In this document: positions 36,977-46,968 of the stretch, piece by piece
Numbering within the stretch: position 1 is the first letter of the stretch
Layout: each line of letters opens with the position of its first letter
Assembly: GCF_902705875.1 (NCBI RefSeq)
Contig: NZ_CACSIK010000001.1
Location: 2,023,729 to 2,087,728 of the forward strand
Source of the DNA: Zhongshania aliphaticivorans
GTDB lineage: Bacteria; Pseudomonadota; Gammaproteobacteria; Pseudomonadales; Spongiibacteraceae
Direction of reading: 5' to 3'
DNA: 64,000 nucleotides
Notes under the pieces: generated by a model
Database searches by the model: none
Told to the model about the DNA's origin: nothing
Seen by the model: only the letters and a program-made list of their open reading frames with translations
Position numbers and translations under genes: made by a program

Positions 36977-38650
36977 TTACTGGCCGCCATTCCAAGTATC
37001 TCGCAAAGCAATAGAGCGGTTAAATACCGGCGCATCACTGCGATGCTCAACTCGATCTGCTACAAAATAACCCGTACGCTCAAACTGAAAGCTCGCCTCG
37101 GGGAGAGCATCTGCCAAACTTGGCTCTATCCAGCAACCCTCCAATACACGCAAAGAGTCAGGGTTAACATGGTCAAGGAATTCTTCACCGCCTCTATCCG
37201 GTGACTCATGACTAAACAGACGATCATAAAGTCTAACTGTCGCACGCTTGCCATGACTAGCTGAAACCCAGTGAATAACACCCTTCGGTTTAACACCATC
37301 TGCCGGATCAGCACCATGACTTGCATCATCATAAGTGCAATGCACTTCGACAACATTTCCATCAGCGTCCTTAACCACAGACTCTGCTAGTAAGACATAA
37401 GCATTACGTAAACGCACTTTTTTACCTAGTACTAGACGCTTAAACTTTTTATTTGCCTCTTCGCGAAAATCATCACGCTCGATAAACACTTCACGGCTAA
37501 AGGGCAAGCTGCGCTCAGCTAGGTCATCGCGATTTGGATGTCCTGGCGCAGTCAACCACTCCACTTTTTCACTAGGGTAATTAGTGATGACAATTTTCAG
37601 CGGTTCCATAACACACATTGCCCGTGGCGCATTTTTATCAAGGTCGTCACGGATAGCGTGCTCAAGCATTGCCACATCGACCACTCCTTCACTGCGAGCA
37701 ACCCCCACCATTTCACAAAAGCGCTTCAATGAAGCTGGGGTAAACCCTCGGCGACGCATTCCTGCAATTGTCGGCATGCGCGGATCATCCCAACCATCAA
37801 CTACCTTTTCATCCACCAGCATTTTCAATTTACGCTTGCTGGTCACCGTATAATTCACATTAAGCCTAGCAAATTCATATTGCTTAGGTTGTGCTGGCAC
37901 CGGCAAATTAGCAATGAACCACTCATATAAAGGACGATGGTCTTCAAACTCCAAGGTACAGATCGAGTGGGTTATTCCCTCAAGCGCATCGGATTGACCA
38001 TGAGTAAAATCATAGGTTGGGTAGATACACCACTTATCGGCAGTCTGATGGTGGCTAACTTTGCGAATACGATAAATGATGGGGTCACGAAGATTAATAT
38101 TGGGGGCAGCCATATCAATTTTCGCCCGCAATACGCAGTGCCCTTCATCAAAGACGCCCTCTTTCATATCCGAAAACAATGCAAGGTTTTCTTCAACACT
38201 GCGCTCACGATACGGGCTATTTTTACCCGGTTCCGTTAACGTGCCACGATATTCCCTTGCCTCATCGGCACTGAGATCACAGACATAAGCGTTTCCATTT
38301 CGAATCAAATGCACCGCGTATTCAAAAAGAGTATCGAAGTAATCAGAGGCGTACCGAATCGGTCCCGACCATTCAAAACCCAACCAGCGTATATCTTCCT
38401 GAATAGCATCAATATAAGCCTGCTCTTCTTTTGCAGGGTTGGTGTCATCAAAACGTAAATGACAACGGCCACCAAATTGCTCTGCAAGACCAAAATTCAA
38501 ACAAATCGATTTAGCATGACCAATATGTAAAAAGCCATTAGGCTCAGGGGGAAAGCGGGTAACAAGCTCACCACTTAAACGGCCAGAAGCAATGTCTTCC
38601 GTTACGATAGTACGAAGAAAATTATTACCAGATACTACATTATCAGTCAT
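36977..38650 (-). CDS. glnS: Glutaminyl-tRNA synthetase
   Basis: 557 residues from the ATG at 38650; a TTG at 38671 would add seven. HIGH region [20 protein letters not shown] and KMSKS-like [11 protein letters not shown] are both in place, along with [19 protein letters not shown]. The C-terminal anticodon-binding beta-barrels end at NGGQ. A dedicated GlnRS implies the direct charging route rather than the GatCAB transamidation route for Gln. It is divergent from ppiB. Confidence 0.97.
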   Translation of the reverse strand: MTDNVVSGNNFLRTIVTEDIASGRLSGELVTRFPPEPNGFLHIGHAKSICLNFGLAEQFGGRCHLRFDDTNPAKEEQAYIDAIQEDIRWLGFEWSGPIRYASDYFDTLFEYAVHLIRNGNAYVCDLSADEAREYRGTLTEPGKNSPYRERSVEENLALFSDMKEGVFDEGHCVLRAKIDMAAPNINLRDPIIYRIRKVSHHQTADKWCIYPTYDFTHGQSDALEGITHSICTLEFEDHRPLYEWFIANLPVPAQPKQYEFARLNVNYTVTSKRKLKMLVDEKVVDGWDDPRMPTIAGMRRRGFTPASLKRFCEMVGVARSEGVVDVAMLEHAIRDDLDKNAPRAMCVMEPLKIVITNYPSEKVEWLTAPGHPNRDDLAERSLPFSREVFIERDDFREEANKKFKRLVLGKKVRLRNAYVLLAESVVKDADGNVVEVHCTYDDASHGADPADGVKPKGVIHWVSASHGKRATVRLYDRLFSHESPDRGGEEFLDHVNPDSLRVLEGCWIEPSLADALPEASFQFERTGYFVADRVEHRSDAPVFNRSIALRDTWNGGQ

Positions 38651-38811
38651 TGAAAGGTTCCAGATGTTCAATATCGGCCATTTAGAGGGAACAGCTGAGG
38701 CAAAGTATTTATCACGAGATAACTACTTGTCGACTACCGCCGGTTTCGCCCCGAAGCCAAAACCCTTATTATAGCGACTTTAATTTCCGGTTATAAGCGA
38801 GATCCGCGTAA

Positions 38812-39306
38812 ATGATTATCTTCACTACAAATTTCGGCGACATTAAAATTGAGCTCGACTTCGAAAACGCACCAAAAACATCTGAAAACTTCAAACAATA
38901 TGTTGTTGATGGTTATTATGATGGCACCATATTCCACCGTGTTATCGATGGCTTCATGATTCAAGGTGGTGGATTTGAGCCCGGTATGAAGCAAAAAGAA
39001 ACTCGCAGCCAAATCGAAAATGAAGCCGATAATGGCCTTAAAAACGAACTTGGCACACTAGCAATGGCACGCACTAGCGACCCTCATTCTGCCAGCGCTC
39101 AGTTTTTCATTAACGTAAAGAACAATGACTTCCTAAATCACAGCAGTAAAACTATGCAAGGCTGGGGCTATGCGGTTTTTGCAAAAGTTGTTGATGGGCT
39201 TGACGTCATTAATGCGATCAAAGCAGTCAAGACAACTAGCGCCGCCGGCCATCAGGATGTTCCCGCTGAAGATGTGGTTATAGAAAAAGCGGTATGGGTA
39301 GACTGA
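38812..39306 (+). CDS. ppiB: Cytoplasmic cyclophilin peptidyl-prolyl isomerase PpiB
   Basis: 164 residues with no signal peptide, matching PpiB. Catalytic motifs [18 protein letters not shown] and [18 protein letters not shown] are intact. It speeds proline isomerisation of cytoplasmic proteins. It is followed after seven bases by lpxH; ppiB-lpxH is a common gammaproteobacterial pair and likely an operon. Confidence 0.96.
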   Translation: MIIFTTNFGDIKIELDFENAPKTSENFKQYVVDGYYDGTIFHRVIDGFMIQGGGFEPGMKQKETRSQIENEADNGLKNELGTLAMARTSDPHSASAQFFINVKNNDFLNHSSKTMQGWGYAVFAKVVDGLDVINAIKAVKTTSAAGHQDVPAEDVVIEKAVWVD

Positions 39307-39313
39307 TAGCTGC

Positions 39314-40036
39314 ATGACCACTCTATTTATCTCAGACCTACATCTGGATGAAACGCGCCCGGATATAACCCGGGCGTTTTTCCATTTCCTTCAAACCACC
39401 GCCCTTAAGGCTAAATCTCTATATATCCTCGGTGATTTTTTTGAAGGCTGGATTGGCGATGACGATACTTCTGACCTAATACAATCCGTAAAGTCAGCCT
39501 TAGCGACTCTTAAAAAGCGCGGAGTGGCAATTTTTATTATGCATGGCAACCGAGATTTTTTGATAGGTAGCAGCTTCTGCTCCGAAGTAGGCGCCACACT
39601 CCTACCAGACCCCAGTGTTATTTCACTCTGCGGTGAGCCAACACTGCTTATGCACGGTGATAGCCTATGCACAGATGATCATGCCTACATGCAATTTAGA
39701 ACCATGACTCGTGACCCTGTGTGGCAACACGAAGCACTCAGCAAATCTCTAGAAGAGCGCCGCGCCATAGCCCAGCACATGCGCATGGCTAGCAATGAAG
39801 CAAACAGCAACAAAGCCGAAGACATTATGGATGTCAATGCGGATGCGGTAAGCAACATTATGCAGCAACACCACTGCACTAGGCTCATTCACGGACACAC
39901 TCATCGACCATATCGGCACCAACTCACCATTAGCCATCAAAAAGCTGAACGTATTGTGCTTGGTGACTGGGATAGCAAACTTTGGTACCTCGAAGCCAGT
40001 GACAACTCATTAATACTGCAGTCCAAGCCGCTATAA
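39314..40036 (+). CDS. lpxH: UDP-2,3-diacylglucosamine diphosphatase
   Basis: 240 residues, a calcineurin-like metallophosphatase. Metal ligands appear in order: ISDLHLDE, GDFFEGWIGDD, HGNRDFLIG, LMHGDSLCTDDHAY and HGHTHRP. LpxH hydrolyses UDP-2,3-diacyl-GlcN to lipid X, step four of lipid A synthesis, at the inner-membrane surface. It follows ppiB. Confidence 0.97.
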   Translation: MTTLFISDLHLDETRPDITRAFFHFLQTTALKAKSLYILGDFFEGWIGDDDTSDLIQSVKSALATLKKRGVAIFIMHGNRDFLIGSSFCSEVGATLLPDPSVISLCGEPTLLMHGDSLCTDDHAYMQFRTMTRDPVWQHEALSKSLEERRAIAQHMRMASNEANSNKAEDIMDVNADAVSNIMQQHHCTRLIHGHTHRPYRHQLTISHQKAERIVLGDWDSKLWYLEASDNSLILQSKPL

Positions 40037-40885
40037 AAAATCAAAGCAATTCCACGTATTACCTAGCAGGTAAATCATCGTATTAAGCTCCACTCACTAG
40101 CAAGCCCAGATACGCCAAGCAACATCAACCCACCACATCGTCTTACTAGGTCAGAATATATGGCATAAGGCCATGACGTCACGGCAACCTCGCTGTAACT
40201 ATGTAACAGAAAAATACAAAAAAGGCGCAACCCCTCCTCAAATAAACCACTCCACTTAACTAAATTAAAAGGGTATCCGCGCTTTTTCAAAAGCAAAGAG
40301 CCTATACGAAAAAACACGCCAACATGGCCCAGATTGTGCTAACGCCTTAAGGCACTTAATGACGAGTATAAAGCGATCATATAAATACATTAGTGGGCCA
40401 GCTATTTATAAAATGGACTACATAGGCGGAGCGCAGTAAAAACTTGCTACATAATTTACAAGCCAGCAACATGCTGCCCGGCACACAACCCGGCACTCAT
40501 ACGGATTACTCAAATCTAGGCTCTGAATCAGAAACTCAAGCAAAAGCGTTACTGATACACCAAGGCACAATGGCCTTTAGCGCTAACGCAATGACAACAT
40601 TCAAACTTAAAACAAAACAAACAAGATTTCTAAATACGCATTGCACTTTGGACACGAGAAAAAGTTATTCACCCTCACAACTTATGCCCCCTCACCTCCA
40701 AAAATGCACTTATGTAAGTCATAATGCCAGTAACAAAAAAAATTTTGCCGCATCACTCCTTTCATTTTTTGCACCAAGAATACGCACTAACGCTTACCCC
40801 GAGGGGCAAAAAACGCCCATTTCTAGCCAGAGCGATATAACAATCAGCAACATGAAACCCGCTGCAAGTAAAAAAGGAGCTTAAA
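40037..40885. other. Long gene-free region upstream of nasS
   Basis: About 850 bases with no convincing gene. A 146-codon plus frame (40444-40884, TTG start) and an 80-codon minus frame (40075-40317) have no recognisable protein signature. A GCCTTAAGGC palindrome lies at 40344-40353. CCCGGCAC occurs twice as a direct repeat (40477-40484 and 40489-40496) in a 12-base period. The region could hold the nasS promoter and a leader RNA. Confidence 0.5.
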
Positions 40886-42184
40886 ATGAGTCCTACAAGT
40901 TCAAAAACTGCTTTGAAACTAGAAAAAACCGATATCACTCTGGGCTTTATACCCCTAACCGACTGCGCCCCCTTGGTGATAGCAAACGAAAAAGGCTACT
41001 TCCGCAGCGAAGGATTAAACGTTTCCCTATCTAGAGAAACATCTTGGGCTGGAATTCGCGATAAAGTCGGGCTAGGCATTCTCGATGGAGCACAAATGCT
41101 AGCATCCATTCCTGTTGCCTCTCGGCTCGGCGTGGGTGGCCCAAAAATAGACATGATTAGTGCGATGGTTCTCGACTTAAACGGTAACGCCATCACTGTT
41201 AATAACGACCTCTACGATCACTTGTTTTCCATCGACCCACGAAGCGAATTCAGTCCGCTTATTGCCGCCCAAGCACTCCAATGTGTTGTTGAAGAAAACA
41301 AACGCAATAAACGGCCTAAATTGCGTTTTGGCATTGTCTACCCCTGCTCCACCCAGAGCTATGAGCTTCGCTACTGGCTAGCAAGTGCGGGAATTGATCC
41401 TGATCGCGATATTGAAATTGTAGTGATTCCACCGCCAAGAATGGTTACAGCGATGACCGATGGTGACATACATGGATTTTGTGTGGGTGAGCCTTGGAAT
41501 ACCTTGGCTGTGCAGCAAAACCTTGGTCACGTTGTCGCCACAAAATACCAACTTTGGAACAACAGCCCAGAAAAAGTTTTCGCGGTGAGTGAAATCTGGG
41601 CAAAAGAGCACCCTGCTACTCACCAAGCGATATTAAGAGCTTTGATTAAAGCCTGCGTATGGCTTGATAAAAAAGAAAACCGTAAATCAACAGCAAAGGT
41701 AATCAGTCAAGCGCCGTATATTGCACTGCCAGAAGAAACGGTAGCCATGTCACTGACAGGATCGTCGCTAAAGCATTTTGGTCAAGCACCGGAGAAAGTT
41801 GAAGACTTTCATGTATTTCATCGTTACTCCGCAAATTTCCCTTGGCTGAATCATGCCGAATGGTTCATATCGCAGATGTATCGCTGGGGGCAGCTCACAA
41901 CACCAATCAACATTGAGGAAACCGTCGCAGCTGTTTACAAGCCAGGTCTATTCCGCATGGCTTCCGAGGCACTAGGTATTGAAAGCCCAAGCATTGACCG
42001 GAAAACCGAAGGTAATTTACATGAAAAAAACATGCTGATGAAATCCCAACACATCGGCCCAAATCAGTTTTTAGACGGTAAGGTAATCAGTGTCGGCGGT
42101 ATTATTAAATACCTAGAACAACAAAGCCTTTCTAAAGCAGATATCCCTGCATTACGACTTATCAACATTCAAAAAGAGGTTTAA
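40886..42184 (+). CDS. nasS: Nitrate sensor NasS, CmpA/NrtA-family binding protein
   Basis: 432 residues of a nitrate/bicarbonate-type periplasmic-binding fold but without a signal peptide, as in cytoplasmic NasS. Features include the FIPLTDCAPLVIANEKGYF start and the CVGEPWNTLAVQQNLGHVVA segment typical of NrtA/NasS. In Azotobacter and Paracoccus, NasS senses nitrate/nitrite and releases NasT to act on leader RNA. Its ATG has AGGAG six bases upstream, and nasT follows after eight bases. No nitrate transporter or reductase genes are in the window, so the target operon lies elsewhere. Confidence 0.88.
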   Translation: MSPTSSKTALKLEKTDITLGFIPLTDCAPLVIANEKGYFRSEGLNVSLSRETSWAGIRDKVGLGILDGAQMLASIPVASRLGVGGPKIDMISAMVLDLNGNAITVNNDLYDHLFSIDPRSEFSPLIAAQALQCVVEENKRNKRPKLRFGIVYPCSTQSYELRYWLASAGIDPDRDIEIVVIPPPRMVTAMTDGDIHGFCVGEPWNTLAVQQNLGHVVATKYQLWNNSPEKVFAVSEIWAKEHPATHQAILRALIKACVWLDKKENRKSTAKVISQAPYIALPEETVAMSLTGSSLKHFGQAPEKVEDFHVFHRYSANFPWLNHAEWFISQMYRWGQLTTPINIEETVAAVYKPGLFRMASEALGIESPSIDRKTEGNLHEKNMLMKSQHIGPNQFLDGKVISVGGIIKYLEQQSLSKADIPALRLINIQKEV

Positions 42185-42192
42185 CTGCTCAA

Positions 42193-42762
42193 ATGAAAGT
42201 ATTGCTGATCGACATCGACGATACCCGTGTAAATAAAATCGATCCCATTTTAGACTGGGCGGGCATCGAATTAGTCAATATCAACGATCACAACACAGAC
42301 ATATACCAACTTGTGGGGGCAATGCATCCAGAAATAATCCTAGTAGACACCAACTCCCCAAACAGGGACACATTAGAACACTTGGTGCAATTAGATCAAT
42401 CAAGCCCACGAACTGTTATTAAACTTGGGAAAAAGCAGTCAGAAAGTATTAACCGACTAGCTGCTGAGGCGGGTATCAGCCTCTACGCCATTGACGATAT
42501 ACCGCCGGTACTATTGCAATCATTAATCGACATTACTTTGAGTTATTTTTATAGTATTGACCGCTTAAAAACTGAAGTACAAGCCCTTAAACCTGAAATT
42601 GACGCTCGCCAAACCCTGAATAACGCCAAGAAGTTCATCACCGAAACCTATGGACTTACCGATGAACAGGCCAAAGATTTACTCAGCAAAAATGCTGACC
42701 GACAAGGCCGCCCTATAGCTGAAGTCGCCCGACAACTTGTAGAAACTGGGTCATTCATCTAA
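42193..42762 (+). CDS. nasT: ANTAR-domain antitermination regulator NasT
   Basis: 189 residues. A receiver domain (about 1-120) has MKVLLIDIDD and the NasT-type ILVDTNSPNRDTLEH with the likely Asp. A coiled linker leads to a C-terminal ANTAR domain (RQTLNNAKKFITETYGLTDE, then AKDLLSKNADRQGRPIAEVA). NasT binds hexaloop hairpins in a leader RNA and stops termination when released by NasS. It pairs with nasS in one operon and converges on miaE. Confidence 0.9.
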   Translation: MKVLLIDIDDTRVNKIDPILDWAGIELVNINDHNTDIYQLVGAMHPEIILVDTNSPNRDTLEHLVQLDQSSPRTVIKLGKKQSESINRLAAEAGISLYAIDDIPPVLLQSLIDITLSYFYSIDRLKTEVQALKPEIDARQTLNNAKKFITETYGLTDEQAKDLLSKNADRQGRPIAEVARQLVETGSFI

Positions 42763-42778
42763 TGCAGCAAGTTTAAAA

Positions 42779-43387
42779 TTAGGCAGCCAGTGGCCCACTA
42801 TGAAAGCGAAACACCTCGTCTTCGCTTTCAATTAAAAGCTGTTCCTGCTGTTTAAAAACATCAATTCGAGGTGCAATATCCTCATTGGCATATTGCTTTG
42901 CCAGGCTTAGATAATCTTTAAAGTGACGTGACTCAGACTTTAATAAAGACGTATAAAACGCACTCAACTCACTATCTAGCAAGGGCGCTATGCGGGCAAA
43001 CCTCTCGCAAGAACGCGCCTCAATCAAAGCACCAATTATAAGGATATCGGTTAACTTATGGGGTTCACTTGTCCGTGCTTCAGTGCGTAAACCATTTGCA
43101 TAACGAGCCGATGATAAATGCCGATACGCCACACCGCGCTTTTTCATAATAGCCATGACTTGTTCAAAATGGCGTAACTCTTCTCTAGCCAATTTTGACA
43201 TTTTCGTTAACAAATCAGGCTTATCGACATAACGGAACATTAAATTCAGCGCCGTCCCAGCTGCCTTTTTTTCGCAATTAGCGTGATCAATCAGCATTTC
43301 TTCAGGGTGCATTAACGCCGCATCCACCCATGATTGGGGCGTTTCACAGGGTAAAAAAGCTAGAATTTCGCTAATATCGACTGACAT
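42779..43387 (-). CDS. miaE: tRNA-(ms2io6A) hydroxylase
   Basis: From the ATG at 43387, 202 residues; an upstream frame of 14 residues to 43429 looks spurious. A helical diiron protein: the iron ligands fit EMLIDHANCEKKA, REELRHFEQVMAI, ALIEARSCERFARIAP and SESRHFKDYL. MiaE hydroxylates the isopentenyl chain of ms2i6A at position 37 of tRNAs using oxygen. It is convergent with nasT. Confidence 0.93.
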   Translation of the reverse strand: MSVDISEILAFLPCETPQSWVDAALMHPEEMLIDHANCEKKAAGTALNLMFRYVDKPDLLTKMSKLAREELRHFEQVMAIMKKRGVAYRHLSSARYANGLRTEARTSEPHKLTDILIIGALIEARSCERFARIAPLLDSELSAFYTSLLKSESRHFKDYLSLAKQYANEDIAPRIDVFKQQEQLLIESEDEVFRFHSGPLAA

Positions 43388-43500
43388 GAACAGGTATCCG
43401 AATGACAAAAAACCTGTCAAGTATAACAAACTCGGTACGCATCGCGTGCGTAAGTGTTGCAGCTAAATACCGAAACCATTCATAACTGCAGCCCCAAAAT

Positions 43501-43980
43501 TTATTTGTCCGATTGCAAATACATCCCAATATACCGTTGGTAATGCGCTTCCGAAAGTAAATAGAACTCTCGATCTACCATATCGCGAAGCTCAGACAAA
43601 GAAACATCCTGATATTGCACATCAACGATAAAACCGAATTGAATGGGTTCAACAATCTGACCTGCACCAGCCCTCAGCAACTGAAACAACCAAATATACG
43701 GGCTTTTATGAGCGGGGTAACGTACCCGCTGGGTTTGGCACTGCCACGCTAAAACTTGCGGGTCTCGAATTGTTAATTTATTTGACATTACCTGGATGAG
43801 AAAACCGTCGAGACGCTCATCAATAATTTGTTTTTGCTTGTCTGTATACCCATTCCAAGCTATCACTTCATGGCTGTAACGTTTACAGCCTCGGCATACG
43901 TCATCCCCTAGCGCTGTAGAACAAACACCAATACAAGGGGTAACTACTCGCGGGATCACCACCGACAAACTAAACTCCAA
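43501..43980 (-). CDS. DUF1289-containing protein
   Basis: 159 residues. The N-terminal DUF1289 domain is clear: TPCIGVCSTALGDDVCRGCK with four Cys in a CxxxC...CxxC pattern, probably binding a metal, followed by EVIAWNGYTDKQKQ. The remaining ~95 residues have no motif I recognise and are longer than in the small DUF1289 proteins. The start is uncertain: TTG at 43980, TTG 43968 and GTG 43962 are all in frame, with GGAG at the first. Role unknown. Confidence 0.85.
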   Translation of the reverse strand: MEFSLSVVIPRVVTPCIGVCSTALGDDVCRGCKRYSHEVIAWNGYTDKQKQIIDERLDGFLIQVMSNKLTIRDPQVLAWQCQTQRVRYPAHKSPYIWLFQLLRAGAGQIVEPIQFGFIVDVQYQDVSLSELRDMVDREFYLLSEAHYQRYIGMYLQSDK

Positions 43981-44094
43981 ATAAAATCAAAACTAAAGGA
44001 TTAAGGGTAAGCTAAGGCCCCAAGCGCTGGCAAGTGCAGTAATTCACTTAACCTGAGTAGGGTTTTTAAGTATACTTGCAGCCCCCTATTTCGC

Positions 44095-44113
44095 ATCGAT
44101 GATGGGCATCGAT
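44095..44113. repeat. Inverted repeat in the acnB leader
   Basis: ATCGATG and CATCGAT pair perfectly around ATGGG, 61 bases before the acnB start. A GC-rich stretch (44114-44145) follows. It may be a leader hairpin or an operator; function is not shown. Confidence 0.5.
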
Positions 44114-44174
44114 AGCCCCGGCCCCGGCGATCCCGGCGGATGCGGGTACCGAAACTGAAAAGAGGAGTTACACT

Positions 44175-46802
44175 GTGCTCGAAGCATACCGGAAACACGT
44201 TGACGAACGCGCCGCGCAAGGGATTGTTCCCCAGCCCCTGAATGCAGAACAAGTTGCGGGACTTATTGAGTTACTCAAAAACCCACCTGCAGGCGAAGAA
44301 ACCACGCTCGTCGACCTGATCACCAACCGAGTACCACCCGGTGTTGATGAAGCTGCTTACGTTAAAGCAGGCTTTTTATCAGCACTTGTCAAAGGTGAAG
44401 CCAGCAGCCCATTAATTACCAAGCTAGAAGCAGTAACCCTACTCGGTAATATGCATGGCGGCTACAACATTGTCACTTTAGTTGAACTCCTCGACGACAG
44501 TGAGCTTGCCGAAGCAGCCGCTAAAGAACTTAAACACACTTTGTTGATGTTCGATGCCTTCCACGACGTAGAAGAAAAAGCAAAAGCAGGCAATGCGTTG
44601 GCTAAAGAAGTTATTCAAAGCTGGGCTGATGGCGAATGGTTCACTAACCGCCCAGAAGTACCAGAAAGTATTGTTAACACCGTATTTAAAGTCACCGGCG
44701 AAACCAATACCGACGACTTGTCGCCAGCACCTGATGCATGGTCACGCCCAGACATTCCATTACACGCACTCGCGATGTTCAAAATGGAACGCGACGGTAT
44801 CAAGCCTGACGTCCAAGGCAGTGTTGGTCCACTGACACTGATTAAAGAGTTAGAGAAAAAAGGCCACCCTATCTCCTTCGTAGGTGATGTTGTGGGTACT
44901 GGCTCCTCACGTAAATCTGCGACTAACTCGGTACTGTGGTTCTTCGGCGACGATATGCCCGGCGTACCCAACAAACGTTCTGGCGGCGTCTGTATCGGTA
45001 GTAAAGTTGCACCGATCTTCTACAACACTATGGAAGACGCGGGTGCATTGGTATTTGAAGCTCCTGTCGACGACCTCAACATGGGAGACGTTATTGAAAT
45101 CCGTCCCTACGACGGCATTATCAAAAACGTAGACACTGGCGCTACACTGAGCACCTTCGAACTCAAATCACCCGTCCTTCTCGACGAAGTCCGCGCTGGT
45201 GGCCGTATCAATCTGATTATCGGTCGCGGCCTAACAACCAAAGCACGTGAATCATTAGGTTTACCGGCATCTACTCTTTTCCGTCTGCCAGAGCAGCCTG
45301 AAGATACCGGTAAAGGCTACACCTTGGCGCAAAAAATGGTTGGCCGCGCTTGTGGTTTACCTGAAGGCACGGGTATTCGCCCAGGCACTTACTGCGAGCC
45401 TAAAATGACCACCGTGGGCTCTCAGGATACCACTGGCCCCATGACTCGCGATGAGCTAAAAGACCTAGCTTGTCTTGGTTTTTCTGCCGACTTAACCATG
45501 CAGTCTTTCTGTCATACGGCGGCTTACCCCAAGCCAATCGATATCGACACGCAGCACAATCTGCCTGACTTCATCATGACCCGTGGCGGTGTTTCACTGC
45601 GCCCAGGCGACGGTATCATTCACAGCTGGCTAAACCGGATGTTATTGCCAGACACTGTCGGTACTGGCGGCGACTCACACACACGCTTCCCAATGGGGAT
45701 CTCCTTCCCAGCTGGTTCTGGTTTGGTTGCTTTCGCTGCGGCCACCGGCGTTATGCCACTAGATATGCCTGAATCAGTATTGGTTCGCTTTAAAGGCAAA
45801 ATGCAGCCTGGCATTACTCTACGTGACTTGGTTCATGCCATACCTTACCAAGCGATCAAAGAAGGTCACTTGACCGTTGAGAAAAAAGGCAAGAAGAATA
45901 TCTTCTCTGGCCGCATTCTTGAGATCGAAGGCTTGGCTGGCTTAACCGTTGAGCAGGCATTTGAATTATCTGACGCCTCGGCAGAGCGCTCTGCTGCTGG
46001 CTGTACTATTAAGCAAGGTATTCCAGAAATTTCTGAATACCTGCGCTCAAACATCACTTTGCTTCGCTGGATGGTTAGCGAAGGCTACGGTGACAAGCGT
46101 ACCCTTGAGCGTCGCGCCGCAAACATGGAAGCATGGCTGGCTAACCCAAGCCTTCTCGAAGGTGACGCGGATGCAGAATACGCAGCCGTTATCGAAATCG
46201 ATTTGGATCAGCTAAAAGAGCCTGTGGTTTGCTGCCCGAACGACCCAGATGATGCAAAACTGCTATCTGAAGTCGCTGGTGACAAAGTCGACGAAGTCTT
46301 CATTGGTAGCTGCATGACCAATATCGGTCACTTCCGCGCGGCAGGTAAATTACTGGACGCCAACAAAGGCGCCCTATCTACCCGTCTATGGTTGTCGCCT
46401 CCTACCAAAATGGACCAGCACACCTTAATGGAAGAAGGTTACTACAACATTTTCGGTGCATCTGGTGCACGCATGGAAATGCCAGGTTGTTCATTGTGTA
46501 TGGGTAACCAAGCGCGTGTAGCCGATGGCGCTACTGTGTTGTCGACCTCAACTCGTAACTTCCCTAACCGCCTAGGTAATGGCGCTAATGTTTATCTGAC
46601 CTCTGCTGAACTGGCATCGGTTGGTGCATTATTAGGCCGCCTGCCAACACCAGCGGAATACATGGAATACTGCAAAGATTTGGATGCCATGTCTGGCGAG
46701 ATTTATCGCTACATGAACTTCGATCAAATCGCATCATTCCAGGAAGGTGCTGAAGAAGGTAAACGCATTGCTTCTGTAGAAATTACTGAAGTGACAATGT
46801 AA
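44175..46802 (+). CDS. acnB: Aconitate hydratase B
   Basis: 875 residues, the full AcnB length, in the domain order 4-1-2-3 (HEAT-like N-terminal domain first). The swivel domain holds [20 protein letters not shown]. The [4Fe-4S] ligands are Cys in [15 protein letters not shown] and in [14 protein letters not shown]. It interconverts citrate and isocitrate in the TCA cycle; apo-AcnB binds mRNA in E. coli. The GTG start at 44175 has AGGAG upstream. A strong terminator follows. Confidence 0.97.
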   Translation: MLEAYRKHVDERAAQGIVPQPLNAEQVAGLIELLKNPPAGEETTLVDLITNRVPPGVDEAAYVKAGFLSALVKGEASSPLITKLEAVTLLGNMHGGYNIVTLVELLDDSELAEAAAKELKHTLLMFDAFHDVEEKAKAGNALAKEVIQSWADGEWFTNRPEVPESIVNTVFKVTGETNTDDLSPAPDAWSRPDIPLHALAMFKMERDGIKPDVQGSVGPLTLIKELEKKGHPISFVGDVVGTGSSRKSATNSVLWFFGDDMPGVPNKRSGGVCIGSKVAPIFYNTMEDAGALVFEAPVDDLNMGDVIEIRPYDGIIKNVDTGATLSTFELKSPVLLDEVRAGGRINLIIGRGLTTKARESLGLPASTLFRLPEQPEDTGKGYTLAQKMVGRACGLPEGTGIRPGTYCEPKMTTVGSQDTTGPMTRDELKDLACLGFSADLTMQSFCHTAAYPKPIDIDTQHNLPDFIMTRGGVSLRPGDGIIHSWLNRMLLPDTVGTGGDSHTRFPMGISFPAGSGLVAFAAATGVMPLDMPESVLVRFKGKMQPGITLRDLVHAIPYQAIKEGHLTVEKKGKKNIFSGRILEIEGLAGLTVEQAFELSDASAERSAAGCTIKQGIPEISEYLRSNITLLRWMVSEGYGDKRTLERRAANMEAWLANPSLLEGDADAEYAAVIEIDLDQLKEPVVCCPNDPDDAKLLSEVAGDKVDEVFIGSCMTNIGHFRAAGKLLDANKGALSTRLWLSPPTKMDQHTLMEEGYYNIFGASGARMEMPGCSLCMGNQARVADGATVLSTSTRNFPNRLGNGANVYLTSAELASVGALLGRLPTPAEYMEYCKDLDAMSGEIYRYMNFDQIASFQEGAEEGKRIASVEITEVTM

Positions 46803-46822
46803 GTAGCTGATCTAAGTACTTG

Positions 46823-46848
46823 AAAAGCCGCCCTCGGGCGGCTTTTTT
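46823..46848 (+). terminator. Intrinsic terminator after acnB
   Basis: AAAAGCCGCC pairs with GGCGGCTTTT in a GC-rich stem, followed by a T run. It begins 20 bases after the stop codon. Confidence 0.95.
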
Positions 46849-46968
46849 GTGTCTATAAATACTAGATATTTTTCCTTATTGGCCACACATTTCATTAACG
46901 TGTGTCGACTACAGTCCAATTCATGCGCTCAAACTCATCACTTGTTTAGCAACGCAGTAAAGTAAGGA

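Noticed and set aside
40444..40884. A 146-codon frame ending just before nasS
   Set aside because: It begins with TTG without a ribosome site and has a composition without hydrophobic core or motif. I treat it as non-coding.
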